DNA of 64,000 nucleotides from Oscarella lobularis (lineage: Eukaryota; Porifera; Homoscleromorpha; Homosclerophorida; Oscarellidae): positions 310,001-374,000 of the forward strand of contig NC_089179.1 in assembly GCF_947507565.1 (NCBI RefSeq). Reading direction: 5' to 3'. The notes under the pieces were generated by a model that did no database searches, had not been told where the DNA came from, and saw only the letters and a list, made by a program, of their open reading frames with translations. Shown in pieces: positions 21,324-32,762 of the stretch. Within the stretch, counting starts at the first letter, position 1; each line of letters starts with the position of its first letter. Position numbers and translations under genes: made by a program.

Positions 21324-24300
21324 ATGACCACTAGCGAGAACGAGGCCACTCAGGCCACCACAGAAGGCGTAGCAACGACAGATCCAACTAAAGAAGACCC
21401 TGGGTAAATGACGACGCGTCGCGCGCCATTCCCTTTGCCTTTCACGTCGCGCGACTAGGAAAATGTTCGTCGGTGGACTTAGCTGGCAGACTTTCTCCGG
21501 TAAGAGAACGCGCGACGAACCGCAGAGGGGGCGAGGAACTTTTTGTTTCCGCTTCTTCGAATTCTTCTGGTACGACCGCGAGACTCGCTATCTCTCCCCC
21601 CCCTCGCGCGTCTCTAGACGGCTTGAAAGACTACTTTAGCAAGTTTGGCGCGATTAAGGAGTGCGTCGTCATGCGCGATCCCGTCACGAAGAAATCGAGG
21701 TGAGAGAGAAAAAGAAAACTTTTCTCGAGACGTCGTCGCGATCTCGATCGCCGCGTCGCGTGCGTATAGGGGCTTTGGCTTCGTGACGTTCGTCAATCCC
21801 GAGAGCGTTCAAGAAGTGCTCAACAGCAAGCCTCACACCGTAGACGAGAAGACGGTGAGAGACGCGATCTTTTCTTCCCTTTGCGCGTGGCGACTTCCTG
21901 TTTGGGGATGTGGGCGACGCCTAGCGCTCGATTTCCTACCCCGCGCGTTGTACGTTTCGCGACGGTAAAGAGCAGTCGGGGCGCGCGTCGGCGTAGAGAT
22001 CGTCAGCGTGCGGCGCGATGCCGGCTCGCTTCCCACACCGCACAAGAGACCGCGTTTCCGCGTTCGTCTTTTCTCGTCTCTCCGATGCATAATTCGATTA
22101 GACTCGTCGACCCATTATTTTCTCCGTTCGTCGATCGTCTCTCGCGAGTCGGACGCTCACGATATCGTATCGTTTTTAGGTCGACCCGAAGAAGGCCGTG
22201 CCAAAAAGCAAGCAGCCACCTAAGGTTCAGGTTAGCATCGGTTTCACTTAGAGATAACAGCGGGCGGGGGAGAGGCGAAATGGGGACACGTGCACTAGCG
22301 TTCTCGAATCCTTTTTTCCCCTTACCCCTTTGTTTTAATCAGTTTGTTGTATTAGCTAACGATTCTCCTTCGCGGGGGCCCCTCGCGTAGGCTATGCATG
22401 CATCGATAGAAAATCGCGGGAGGAGCGTTGTGGAGCCGCAAAAAAAATACATTAGCTCGGAGAAACCTTTCGAGTCGTGCGGTCTCGATTCCATATAAGG
22501 CGAGCGGACGCTTGCATTCGTACATACCGGTAAAGTCCAGGTCAAGCGCGTGCCGCCGGCCGGATCGCTCTCGCTCTGAGAGACTTGGCGCCGGCTCGCC
22601 CCCCCTCCTATGGATCGAACTAAAGCCGGCTACAAATTTTCAGTCAAGAAACCGGGCACTTGTACTAGTAGAAAGAACGATGTCAATCTGCCCTGTTCTT
22701 ATCTCCAGTCCATAGGCTACTATGACCGAGTAGGAGCCCCCCCCCCCCCCCCCCCCCCCCCTCGAGCTGTTAGAATGAGCGTAGACTTCTACTAACTAGA
22801 TAGTCGACATAGACGCGACTGACTAACTAACTAGCGCTTCTTTGGAGTCGAAGCGAGAAACTATTGTCTTGCTTGTTTGCTTAGATGGTTACCAAAACGA
22901 ATAAGATATTCGTTGGCGGTCTGTCAGCGAACACGACGAATAGCGACTTAGAAAAATACTTTGAAAAAAATTACGGAAAGGTGAATTATAGAGTGGCGCG
23001 TTATAGGACATCGCGATTAGGTTATTGATTCGTTTTCAGGTCATGGATGCTTCTTTAATGATTGACAAAACGACGAGTAGGCATAGGGGATTCGGATTTG
23101 TAGTGTTTGAGTCAGACTCCATCGCGGACAATGTCTGTAATGATCATTTCCACGAGATCAACGGCAAACAGGTATAATCTCTCTAGAACATCGCCTTTTG
23201 TCAGACTACCTCTCCCTCTCCCTCTCTCTCTCTCTATATATAAAGGTAGAAGCAAAACTGGCTCAGCCAAAAGAGGTCATGTTTCCTTTCGGAAAAGGTA
23301 GAGCAGTCGACAGGGGATACGGTAATGCAAACAACGAGAGAGAGAATCCTTTCTAAAACTCTACCTAAATATGTTTTCCTCCCCTTGCATGCAGGACACG
23401 GCGGATACAGCGGTTTTCCCGCCGAATATTACGGTCCATCCGTAGAAGCACTTCAGTCGGAATCGCCTCCCGCACTCGGCTTCACCTACCCAGGATTTTC
23501 GCCCGGCGGCGGATTGGCGAGAGGTCGGGCGCGAGCAAGAAGTCAATATCCGGCTAGCTACTACGGAGGTACCTCGAACCGCCTCCGCCCTCACTTCCCT
23601 TTGTGACCTCTATTTATTCAGCGGCGCCGGCGTATGGACCGAGTTTCTCCTATCCTATGGCTCAAACGTACACCGCCGCTGCCTTCAATCCGGCAACGCC
23701 TCCCGCCGTCGATCGACGTCAGACGAGCGCTGCCGCGGGACATTTTTTCAGTGACTACGGAGCGATGGGAGCCGCCGCCGGTGCCGCCGCTGCCGCAATC
23801 AGAGCCGGACCGTTGTCGTCCGACTCGCCCGTGCCGTCACCGGGATTGATGCGAGAGTACGGTGAGTATGAGAGGGAGAGGAGGAGGAGAGGGAAACGCA
23901 CATATTCAATTTTACAATTTTTTTTCAGGTGGTGTAGGGATGCAGGTGTTTGGACCGCCGACGCCGGCATCGCCTGTAACGCCGCACGCCGTTCCCATGT
24001 TCCCGCCGCCGAGTCCCGTTCAAGCGGCACCAACAATGTCTCTCGAGCAGCAGACGGCGTCAAGCAGCTCGGCGCAAGTGGGCTACTTGGCTTCGGGTAC
24101 CCCCCTTTCATACAGCATGCGTGCATTATTATTATTATTACCTCGTCGTTTCTTTTCTATAGCGATGGCGAATGTGACGTTGGGCGGGACATACCCTGCT
24201 GGCTTTGCTATTGGCACCACAATGGCCAATGGATCCCTTGTCAATAGCAATCAGGTTTTGCTGCTAATTGAGTTCCCTTTTTTTGCCCCTCACTTGTTCG

Positions 24301-24378
24301 GTTCTTGCTGTTTAGAGAGGACTTTATGGCGGCACTGCCTATGGATATCAGAACGGAGGTCGCACTTCCTATCAATAA
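21324..24378 (+). CDS. MSI: Musashi RNA-binding protein
   Basis: Thirteen exons: 21324-21403, 21459-21499, 21618-21699, 21770-21854, 22180-22230, 22885-22980, 23040-23171, 23246-23321, 23395-23568, 23622-23861, 23939-24096, 24163-24254, 24316-24378. Two RRMs are visible: [20 protein letters not shown] ... [17 protein letters not shown], and [20 protein letters not shown] ... [18 protein letters not shown], followed by [14 protein letters not shown]. The RRM1 and RRM2 RNP motifs and linker ([14 protein letters not shown]) are the Musashi arrangement; the Ala/Gly/Tyr/Pro-rich C-terminus also fits. Musashi binds UAG-containing 3' UTRs to control translation in stem/progenitor cells. Intron 5 (654 bp) is the largest and contains a C25 tract. 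Exon junctions were each checked for frame. Confidence 0.92.
22737..22761. repeat. Poly-C tract (25 C) in Musashi intron 5
   Basis: An uninterrupted run of cytosines that is likely length-variable and sequencing-sensitive. Nothing nearby appears to be coding. Confidence 0.9.
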
Positions 24379-24681
24379 TCAAAATGGAGGGAATTTAGAT
24401 AGAAGAAATATTAACTGTATTGTCACGGGAGAAATATTTATATTGAAAGAGAAAGAGAAAAACCGAAAGAGAAAAGAGAAACGACTGTACCCTTGTAGCT
24501 TTTAGGATAATTTATTGTCAAGGGGAAAACTTTTGATTGAACGATTTTTTCAGGCACTACGCAAGATTGAATATTCGTCTTTTTCGCATTTTCCATTTTT
24601 TGTGCGTGCAAAAAAAACTTTTTTTGTAGTCTCCTACCGTAGCTTACTTTTCAAAACATGGTTGATATCAATTGCTAGCAA
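24379..24681. other. Intergenic, Musashi 3' UTR and TP53I13-like 5' flank
   Basis: AT-rich, with a purine-rich A/G tract at 24440-24485 directly after the Musashi stop. No coding signal recognised. Confidence 0.5.
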
Positions 24682-26032
24682 ATGACGACGTGTCGCGTCG
24701 TTATCGTCATCTCTGTGTTTTACGCATTATTCGTGGATGCAGAAGGGCTCTGCGACGACATAACAGTGAGCCGCTTCTATATCGAACGTCGAAAACATTC
24801 CGCAATCAAAATTTGGCGTTTTCAGACTACGATCGATCTCCCTTCGTCATCGAAAACCCGCTACAAGTGCTCAGGAAAACGAATAGCCAATAGAATAGTA
24901 AGAAACATAACGAATCATCGACTTCACACACAGATTTCCTCAGGGCACTTCGCCTCCGGGAAATTGCACCAAATCAACGCATCCGGTACACCTTTGTATA
25001 CTAGGGAAACGTCGTACGGCTTCTCACTGCCCTCTATAGCCCATTCATGTGTGCACCAGCGAGAAAATCACCTATAACGAATCAGTTCCATCGAGGTACA
25101 GGAAGTAATAGATCGTGGCGGTACTAAGAAATACAGGAAAGCCTATGCGCTAATGATGACTACGTAAAACAAGCCTGCTAATGAGCTGATAGGATTTTTT
25201 GTTTCCAGTGGTGCTCATCGGCTCGAATGGGCTGCCTATGGAGAGTATGACTATTGCCCGCCACAGAGATGGATACATAATTTGGAGGTATATTTGCATT
25301 TTTTGTTAGACTTACTCGAATTTTTTTTCAGCACGGAGGCGTGGTTTTTCTCTATCACCCATGTGCGCCTGAAGTGGAAGTCGATCGTCTGAAATTTCTC
25401 GCGAGATCATGTCTTAGACGTCATATCATAACGCCCCATTTGAATATGACAAAGGAAATGGTAGTAAGATAGGAGAGGAGAGGCTGTGGGATTAGGGGTA
25501 AGACTACCTCACTTCTTCTCAGCCACTTGCTCTTGTCACTTGGGGCTGCGTGTACACGATGTCACACGTCAATTTCACACTTTCCTCCGCTTGGATTAGG
25601 GAGCACGCACTCCAAGCGCCAGAAGCGGCTGTTTCTTTGGACGGGCAATACCGTCATTGGTTGATTCAAAAAGCGTCAGAAGTAAACGGCAGTAATGATA
25701 AGGACGAAGTGCTCTGCCCCAATTCGGACGGTTTCTTACAACGATTTCTTGCTACGAGGAAACAGAATGAGATAGTGACAAATACACCGAGAACTACCAC
25801 GACGAATTTCTATTGGGGAATTGGCGTACTTATCTTTCTTTTTCTCAGCATAGTCTTCGCCCTTCTCTTCTGCCGACGTCAGCTCGGTTATCCAAGAAGT
25901 GCCCGAGAACATCGAGCTGTTTTCACTAAAGATTCACAATTTAGCGTCGATTCGGGACAAGTGGCATTACTTTCATCGCGCACAGAGAACGTCAGCAACA
26001 ATGACGACGACGATTCTGACACTACAGACTAA
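24682..26032 (+). CDS. TP53I13: DUF3105 type I membrane protein related to TP53I13
   Basis: Exon 1 (24682-24897) begins with a signal peptide (VVIVISVFYALFVDAEG). A middle exon gives IHVCTSEKITYNESVPS, the next SGAHRLEWAAYGEYDYCPPQ with RWIHNLE, joined to HGGVVFLYHPCAPEVEVDRL and then LALVTWGCVYTMSHVN. The blocks GEYxYxPPQRWxHNLEHG and VVFLYHPCA are characteristic of DUF3105 and of vertebrate TP53I13 (which keeps VTFLYHPCA and LVLTAWG). A C-terminal transmembrane segment follows (FYWGIGVLIFLFLSIVFALL) with a short acidic cytoplasmic tail. Function is unknown; human TP53I13 is p53-inducible. Only 62 bp separate its stop from the convergent Spinster stop. Confidence 0.72.
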
Positions 26033-26094
26033 ACTCAAAGTAATCCCACTGTACAGAAGCACACTCAATGTAGAATACAGATTTAAAAATATTA

Positions 26095-29000
26095 TTAAGA
26101 AGACTCGCTATCTGACGCGTTTCCGTTGTATAGCGGACTAGTTTCTCGGTCACTCATTGCCTGCACGCGCAGCTGCTTTATAACCGCCGCCCCGTCTTCC
26201 TCCAGATAGAAGGAAGCGGCGAAGAAGCAGGCGGCACCGACGACGGCAATGAACGCGGTCATGAACAACGAATATTGCAGTGCGTAATATTCGTGCTTCA
26301 TTGCAATGACCGTCGTGTGATTGGGATTGGGTACGTGATCCTCGGGACGCAGAGCGTCAGACATCTGGCCAGGTACAGTTTAGGGAGAGACTCTTATGTG
26401 GAAACTAAAAACGGAGTGCGGTCATACCAAGCCAATGATGAAAGGACTGAACGCATCGCCCAGAAGGTGAACAAAAAGGATTTGTATTGCTTCGGCAACT
26501 GAACGTTTCTCCGGTACGACGACGTACTAAATATGCAGGAATGTCGGCGACGGCGAATTTAGTCCCAGTTCCACTTACAAGTAATATGGCTGCTACGGGG
26601 GCCCATATGAGCATAATAAACGTCTCGCCAATTAAGCCCAACACCTAAACAATGATTTGATTGCTATTGTACCCTAGGTAACTCCGATTCTAAAAATCGA
26701 CTTCGACTTGATTTAGAAACGGCGGGGTCCCACCAGAGACCCCGCCTTCTAATTTGCTTGTGCAATGACCCCGCCTACGAAGGCTTATGAATGAAGCGGA
26801 GATAGCGTCAACGCAGATTACGAAAAAGCGGAACGAACGCGCGCACTTTCCTGTTACGGAAACGCTAAATCGACTCCGGGGTTAAATGACATCAGGCCGA
26901 ACCACCTTCGAGTCCCATAGTCTGTCTCCGTGACAGGCACTTCGGGTCATTGCCCACGCATTACGCATTACACCCGGCCCACCCTCCTAACACAAGCTGC
27001 ATAATGGGAAGATGGGATAAATAGAACCGGTGCGCAACGAAAGTGCGTTGTGTCGTGTTCTCGCGAGCGCTAACGGATGCGCGGCGTTCTCGCCAGAAAA
27101 AGCGGTTCGATGAAATTCAACACCCCGATAAACGCCTTCGGAAGCAGGGGCGGTCCCACGGGTGCGCGCTGACGTCAATGCGAAGTAGTCGCGTGACCCG
27201 AGAGCGACCACTTATAAAGAGTCACTCTCGCACCGCGACGCTACATTCGAATAACCGACAACGATGAGAGAAGCTTCTCTGCGCGTAGCAGTCAATGATC
27301 ACCAGCGCGTCCCGCGCAGCCGCCTATCGTCGCAAGGAACGCCACCGCCAGCGAGATCGCACGGGGCACCGCGATCGCCGACCTTTCGCAGCGGCGGAGC
27401 GTGGCTCAGTCCGGGATCGAGTCCCGTTCTGATTCATCGCGGCAGCGGCAGCGCGCAAGGACGATTCTGGATCACATCGGTCAAACAAACGCTGCCACCT
27501 CGCCCGCCGTCCCCCATCCCCGGACGTAGAAGCCCGCCGCGTTCGCCGGGCTTCGTTTTCAAGCAGCATCGTCTCGAAAGTCTCGACGAAGACGTCGTCG
27601 ACGACGACGACGATGATGATTACATCAAGGAAGAATCATATCGGGTGCCGGAAGCGTATACGACGGGTCGACGCAGCCGAGATGACAGCCGCGGTCCGGG
27701 TAGAATAAACAGTAAACAAGAACCGGTAGCGTGACGTGCGCGACCGGCAAAATGACTATGAACAAAGCGGAGTGCCTCTAGGGCGGACGCATAGAAACAG
27801 GAACCTCTTTTTTTGATTACGAGATACACCACAAAGTGGTGACGTTAGGGTTCTTTGGGAACGGGCTGGGCTCATTGTTTTGGGCTCGGTTTTTGCATCC
27901 GCTTCCCTAAGCACGCTGTTTATATATATATCGTCTATTGCTAAGGGCACAAACATTCTATGTTTGTGTATTGTGGAGGAGATTTTTCGTAGGAGGGCCT
28001 CACGGATTTGTGAATACTAATTATCCACGCCTATCACTACCGTATTCGAATGCGTCGCGTGTGCGTGTGTGCAATGCGCGGGCTTACCCACATCACCGGT
28101 AAATAAAAATCGGCGAAGACGAGGAAGAGAAAGATAAACGGCGCCGAAGCGAGACCGCCTATTGCGCAGACAAGCGCGTCGGCGCGCGGATTCGTTTTCG
28201 ACCAGCGTTTCGCCCACTCGGACCCGACGAGAACGCCGATGATTCCCGCCACAACGGCGAGCGCGCCAAAACCGATGCTCGCACTAGACAGGAAGAGCTA
28301 GACGCGCGCGTGCCCGCCCCCCGCCCCCTGTTTTTCCCGTCTCTTACGTTCGTTGCGAGTATCCCAACGACTTGCCGTCGTCGGAGACGCCGTTTACGAC
28401 TCCCGTCGCCCACATTATGTAAGCGGGGCCCCATTGGGCGACGGCGCCGATAACGAACGACATGGCGGCAAATCCCAACGAAGACCAGAGAAAAGATTTG
28501 CTACGCGAAAAAAAATCAATCAAATCATGAAACGCGCTCTCGTTCTTTGGATATGAGTGCTATTTCCTTACCATCGCAAAATGTGCAAAATGTCTCGGCA
28601 AAGAGGCTTCAAGCCCGGGTCTCCTTTGACATTTTCTGTTTGGTCGTCGTGGGCTTGAGCGACCACGTCACTCTGACCACGAACTGGATCTTCAATTAGG
28701 AAAAAACAAAGCAAGGAACAGATGAAGCCGAAACCGGGCGTCACCTGCACGACAACGAGATAATAAACATGTCAACTAGGAAATTAAACGTACCCTCAAT
28801 GCCCACTTCCAGCAGTCTAAAGAGTGGGCAATGGCAGAGCCAATCATGTATCCTAGCGCGCTGGAATGTCAAGATAAGGCAAAGTGACAGCGTAATTTAT
28901 AAACGGTTCGCTCTCTACGGCGTCACCTTCCTATGGGAGTGGCCAAATAGAAGAAGGAAAGCATTCGCATACGCTTCTCTTTGGGAAATAGGTCGGCGAT

Positions 29001-29519
29001 TATGGTCGGCGCTATTGTGCCGTAGCTCGCCTCTCCTATTCCGACAAGGCTTCGCATGAGGACTAAAACGCCGTAAGACTGCCGTAAAAAGACGACTCAG
29101 TTGAGTCTTTTTTCATTTCTGTTTTTTTACCGTTGCGAACGAGCCGCCGAATGTGAATCCCGACCAGATGAGGATTCCGAGCCCGATTAGGTTTTTCCTG
29201 CTGTGTCGGTCGCCGAAATAGCCGAAAGCGAAGGAGAAAAGCGTGTAGGAGATGATGAAGCTCGTCGTGAGAAATCCTCCTTCGGAGTCGTCGATTCCGA
29301 GACCGCAGCAGCAGAAGCGACACTTTGACGTTGAGCACGTCGTCGAATTTTGCTGGAGCATCGTCAGGACTCCTGTTGACGAGCGATGAGAGTCGATCAC
29401 CCTTTTTCGCTTTCTGATTGATCGATTTTACCAGCTACGGTGAATCTGTCCATGTAATTGAGTCCATTGATGAAGATGAGCACGACTAGAGTCAGGTACT
29501 TCCTCTTATTCGATAGCAT
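26095..29519 (-). CDS. SPNS: Spinster-type major facilitator (SPNS)
   Basis: The gene starts at ATG 29519 ([20 protein letters not shown]) and ends at 26095. Blocks in order: [20 protein letters not shown] with [15 protein letters not shown] (TM2 and the MFS loop motif), [20 protein letters not shown] with RGQSD, a TM segment [57 protein letters not shown], and the C-terminal [24 protein letters not shown]1 is a lysosomal proton-coupled lysolipid exporter and SPNS2 exports sphingosine-1-phosphate; which subtype this is cannot be fixed by eye. One intron (approximately 26645-28085) is unusually large for this locus and contains an antisense open frame with its own TATA box. Confidence 0.8.
26721..26746. 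other. GC-box hairpin with extra copy
   Basis: GGCGGGGTC (26721-26729) and its perfect reverse complement GACCCCGCC (26738-26746) flank an 8-base loop. A third copy of GACCCCGCC occurs at 26767-26775. Each arm is also a consensus GC box. It lies in the large Spinster intron about 500 bp upstream of the nested open frame. Confidence 0.6.
27213..27218 (+). promoter_or_regulatory. TATA box for nested gene
   Basis: TATAAA lies 51 bp upstream of the ATG of the nested plus-strand frame at 27264, a spacing that would give a start site around 27243 and a 20-nt leader. Seen directly; promoter activity is inferred. Confidence 0.45.
27264..27734 (+). CDS. Hypothetical Pro/Arg/Ser-rich protein nested in Spinster intron
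   Basis: A 156-codon open frame on the strand opposite to the Spinster gene, wholly inside one of its introns. It starts with [15 protein letters not shown], is rich in Pro, Ser and Arg ([16 protein letters not shown]-like blocks; [20 protein letters not shown]), has an acidic Asp run ([16 protein letters not shown]) and ends at a TGA at 27732. No domain is recognised. A TATAAA box lies 51 bp upstream. It could be a fast-evolving signalling or disordered protein, or a fortuitous GC-rich open frame; the well-placed TATA box and the large host intron favour a gene. Confidence 0.45.
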   Translation: MREASLRVAVNDHQRVPRSRLSSQGTPPPARSHGAPRSPTFRSGGAWLSPGSSPVLIHRGSGSAQGRFWITSVKQTLPPRPPSPIPGRRSPPRSPGFVFKQHRLESLDEDVVDDDDDDDYIKEESYRVPEAYTTGRRSRDDSRGPGRINSKQEPVA

Positions 29520-29841
29520 TGCGACGCGTCGCCTTTTTTCCGACCAATATCAACGAGACAAGACACGCGGCAAAGTCATGACGCAATGTAAAAAACGCGA
29601 AACTTTTACTGTCACTATGCTATAGACAAAAAGCTTCGTTAAAAAGAACATCGATTTATGTGACTAGGGAATATCATTTTAGTAGAAAAAAAGTCTTAAA
29701 ATATTTATATATGTATACGTGTGCATTATTCCGTGTACTACTGTGTACCTAAGCGCTTAGAATGTGAGATAATGCATCGCAGAACTCCATTCGGTCATCC
29801 ATTTTCAATTCAATCACTAGAGAAACAATCAAGTGCTCTCT
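29520..29841. other. Intergenic, Spinster promoter and CDC45 3' region
   Basis: AT-rich spacer between two minus-strand genes, containing the 3' UTR of CDC45 and the 5' flank of the Spinster gene. A TATATATGTATA stretch at about 29704-29715 is noted; no gene seen. Confidence 0.5.
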
Positions 29842-32705
29842 TTATTCAGCTTGATAGTGCTGTACTGTACCTGAAGCGTCAAAACTGTCCCGGTTCGCTC
29901 GAACGCGACTCCTAGCCACTGCGTGTTCAAAAGCTCGACCCAAAAAACTTTTATGCTGCTCTTCGATTATTGACGGAATTCCAACAATGAGGCACGTGCC
30001 TAAGGCAGCAATCCAAAGCCAAAGGCAAAGCAAAACTACTACAGTACCTTCTTCAGCGTTATAAGGAGCTGAAACTACAAAGGGAAGATCTCGAGCTCGC
30101 TTTGTCTACAAACAATGCAAAATAAAAAAAGGCGCTCTTAGATATTGCTATAGAAACGAACAGTTAGATTCCAAGCGTTCATTAGAAACCGAGCGAGGCT
30201 AGTTAGCCTACTTGATTGGGAGAAATACTTTGCATGTGGCATACTCTACACTCAGAAACTGCATAGAGGAACAGAGAGGGAGGAAAAACGGGCGTTTGTA
30301 CCACGTCAACATGAGCGTAGATGAACTGGCCAGCATTCATTGGCTGCCTCATGTCTATGAAGGATTTCACTTGTAACATGATTGCTTCTTGGTGCTTCTG
30401 AGCCAATAGCAATCCATCGTTCATAAGTGAGGCATTTGTCCTAGAGTACATATTTAAAAAAAGGATTTTTACTTTAGTCAATTACCTGGATAAGGCATCC
30501 AGCGCAGTATGAAAGTCGTCTGTCGGCGAGTGACCATCTTCCTATACCAAAAAAAATCAAAACTCAAGCCACAGCAAAACTCCCTCGTACTTTAGAGTGG
30601 AGAAGAGATGTTAGACAGAGAGCCATATCCTCAGCGCAAGTCTAAAGAAAAATGAAATTGAAACCGACGAGAAAATTCTTTAGACGTTGTCTTGCTTTAT
30701 TGCAGAAGCCGAATTGAGTGCAAAAGGAGCTTCGACTAATGTCATCAAGTCTAATAGTGCACGCGATTGTGGAATGAGAAATTGAGACTTACTCCTACTT
30801 ACCCATATTTGCTACTCAAAGTTTCTATCCACTCTAGGACGTTTGCTTTCGTTTCCATGTCCATGCAATTGAACCTTTGCTTGCACTGACTCAGCGAAAT
30901 GCTGAGTAAACGTAGTGAGAAGAACAGACGCGATAGACTATTCCAAAACTGTACCCAATGTCGGCTAAGAACTCCTGAAGTTTCTTTTGTCCCTTGACAG
31001 TCCAAACGCGAAATCTAAATTGAAGCCTTCAAAACTAACGGAAAAATGATCAATGTTAATATTTTACCGACAAGCGGTGTACTCGGAATTATAGAGACTT
31101 TCATAGAGAGACCAGTGACGATAAAGTGTCAACCGTAGGCTAAAAAACGAAACATTGCTACTCGCTCTTCACGTTCTAAAAATCGCACGCACTCATTTTC
31201 AAACGTGATTTTTCTTGAAGTAAGAGCTCCACTTGCAGTTTCACTAAATGAATCAATGAATCAATGAATCAATCAACTCATATGACGCTAGACCTCTTGG
31301 CGAATCTCAAAACGTGATCTTGCATAGAAGCCGTGTCAGTTACATATTTCTCACTAAACCAAACACCTTGGACATTGCGGCCAGCCCTATAAATTGACTA
31401 CACTCACCCGTCAATGCAGCCATGGACTTTCTGGTCAGCCAAACCAACAATGGCATACCTGGAAACTGACTTAGAACAAAAATAGGACAACTCTTTATGA
31501 CTGACCACAGCAAATCAGAGTTGTCTTTTGACATTTTCCAAGCCAAATCAAACACAAGCATGGCAGACTGAAAAAATGGGCATCAGATATATAAGACAGA
31601 TAGGAGATCTTCATATCTCACAGATGTTCCCTTGTAAGCATAGTAGTAATACTTATGCTTGATCTCTTCACTAGGAACAAGGCAATATTCAATATATCAA
31701 TTGATTACTTTTAGGTACCGTTTTTGCTTCCAAATTCTTTTCCGCCGGCGTTTCCTGTATCGGCTCTAGTAAAAAGAATGAGGGTCCTGTTCGTAAAAGA
31801 ATTGCTTTTCTACACGTACTTCTTTCTTTGGTTGTTTTCGTGCAGGTTCCGTTCCTTCTCCGTCTGAACCATCATCTAGTTTGTTTTCTTCGCCTACGCC
31901 TTCGTCATCGTCGTCGTCGTCATCAGCTTCGTCATCTTCCTCATCTGACTCAACCTATTCGTTCGATTTATTTTTTAATAATTTTGCTCTCAATTATTTT
32001 TTGCCTCTGAGCCATAGATGTCGTCAAATTCCGGCAATTGAAACGTTTCCGTTTGAGAATTGACAATAAGTTTCACCTGAAAGCATTCCTAGAGCAATTT
32101 CTCGCAAAAAAGAATAAAATTCTTTACCTGACCATCATTAAAAATATTATCCAAAAATAATGGACGATGACTAAAAAAAATGTCTCCGTTACTATAGCTA
32201 TCCCAAACATTCCCCCCTAGTGCTACAGTACCTATCGATCACATAAAAAATGACGTTTTCTTCCGGTTGCAAAACATCCAAAATGTCGATATTTCCCCCG
32301 CAATTAATCATTACAACATAGTTGACCTTTGAAGGAGAGTCCCACTATCGGACACGGCTACGTAAGATTCAGATTCACCTGTTCTCCGTGTTCCTGAAAG
32401 GCTCGCTGAAGCGACGCGACCCCATCGACGGGAACGAGAGTGTAAGGCACGTTGTCGGCGTGAAGGAGCGCCTAGCGCGAGAAACCCGGCCATAAAATGG
32501 AGAAGGAACCCCGTTCGATGACCGCGTACTACCTGAAGAATCTTACAAGCGCACAAAGCGTCCGCGTCCAAGGCGACGAGGATGAGAAGTCGCTTTTACG
32601 AGAGAATAATGTCCCGATAGGGTCCCCGATTGGTTTTCGGGCACTTTTTCGCACCTGATGAAGAATCTTGGCATAGAATCCGTCGCGAAAGTTTTCGATG
32701 AACAT
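29842..32705 (-). CDS. CDC45: DNA replication factor CDC45
   Basis: CDC45 is the non-catalytic core of the CMG replicative helicase. Exon 1 starts at ATG 32705 (FIENFRDGFYAKILHQ), next LDADALCACKILQ, then VPYTLVPVDGVASLQRAFQE read from the 32390-32460 exon. An acidic Asp/Glu/Ser run follows (31880-31950), as in other CDC45 proteins. Further exons give LAWKMSKDNSDLLW, ECSQFIGLAAM, NVLEWIETLSSKYG, ILFLNMYSRTNASLMNDGLL and the terminal SFLGRAFEHAVARSRVRANR, the last equivalent to the FFGRAFEKAAE block of human CDC45. About 15 short exons are involved; I did not fix each border. The stop at 29842 leaves the C-terminus a little short, so one more small exon is possible. Confidence 0.85.
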
Positions 32706-32762
32706 GGCGAGAGCCCGTGCTTCTGTGCCTTTGTGTTTTAGGGAGCGCGGGATTTCAAACGC
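32706..32762. promoter_or_regulatory. Bidirectional promoter region CDC45 / coiled-coil gene
   Basis: Fifty-seven bp separate the divergent ATGs at 32705 (minus) and 32763 (plus). If the plus-strand gene instead starts at its second Met (32817) the gap becomes 111 bp. Confidence 0.45.

Noticed and set aside
26780-26990. Possible tRNA-like B box (ccttcgagtccca, about 26904)
   Set aside because: No matching A box, no acceptor stem and no clover-leaf could be drawn around it.
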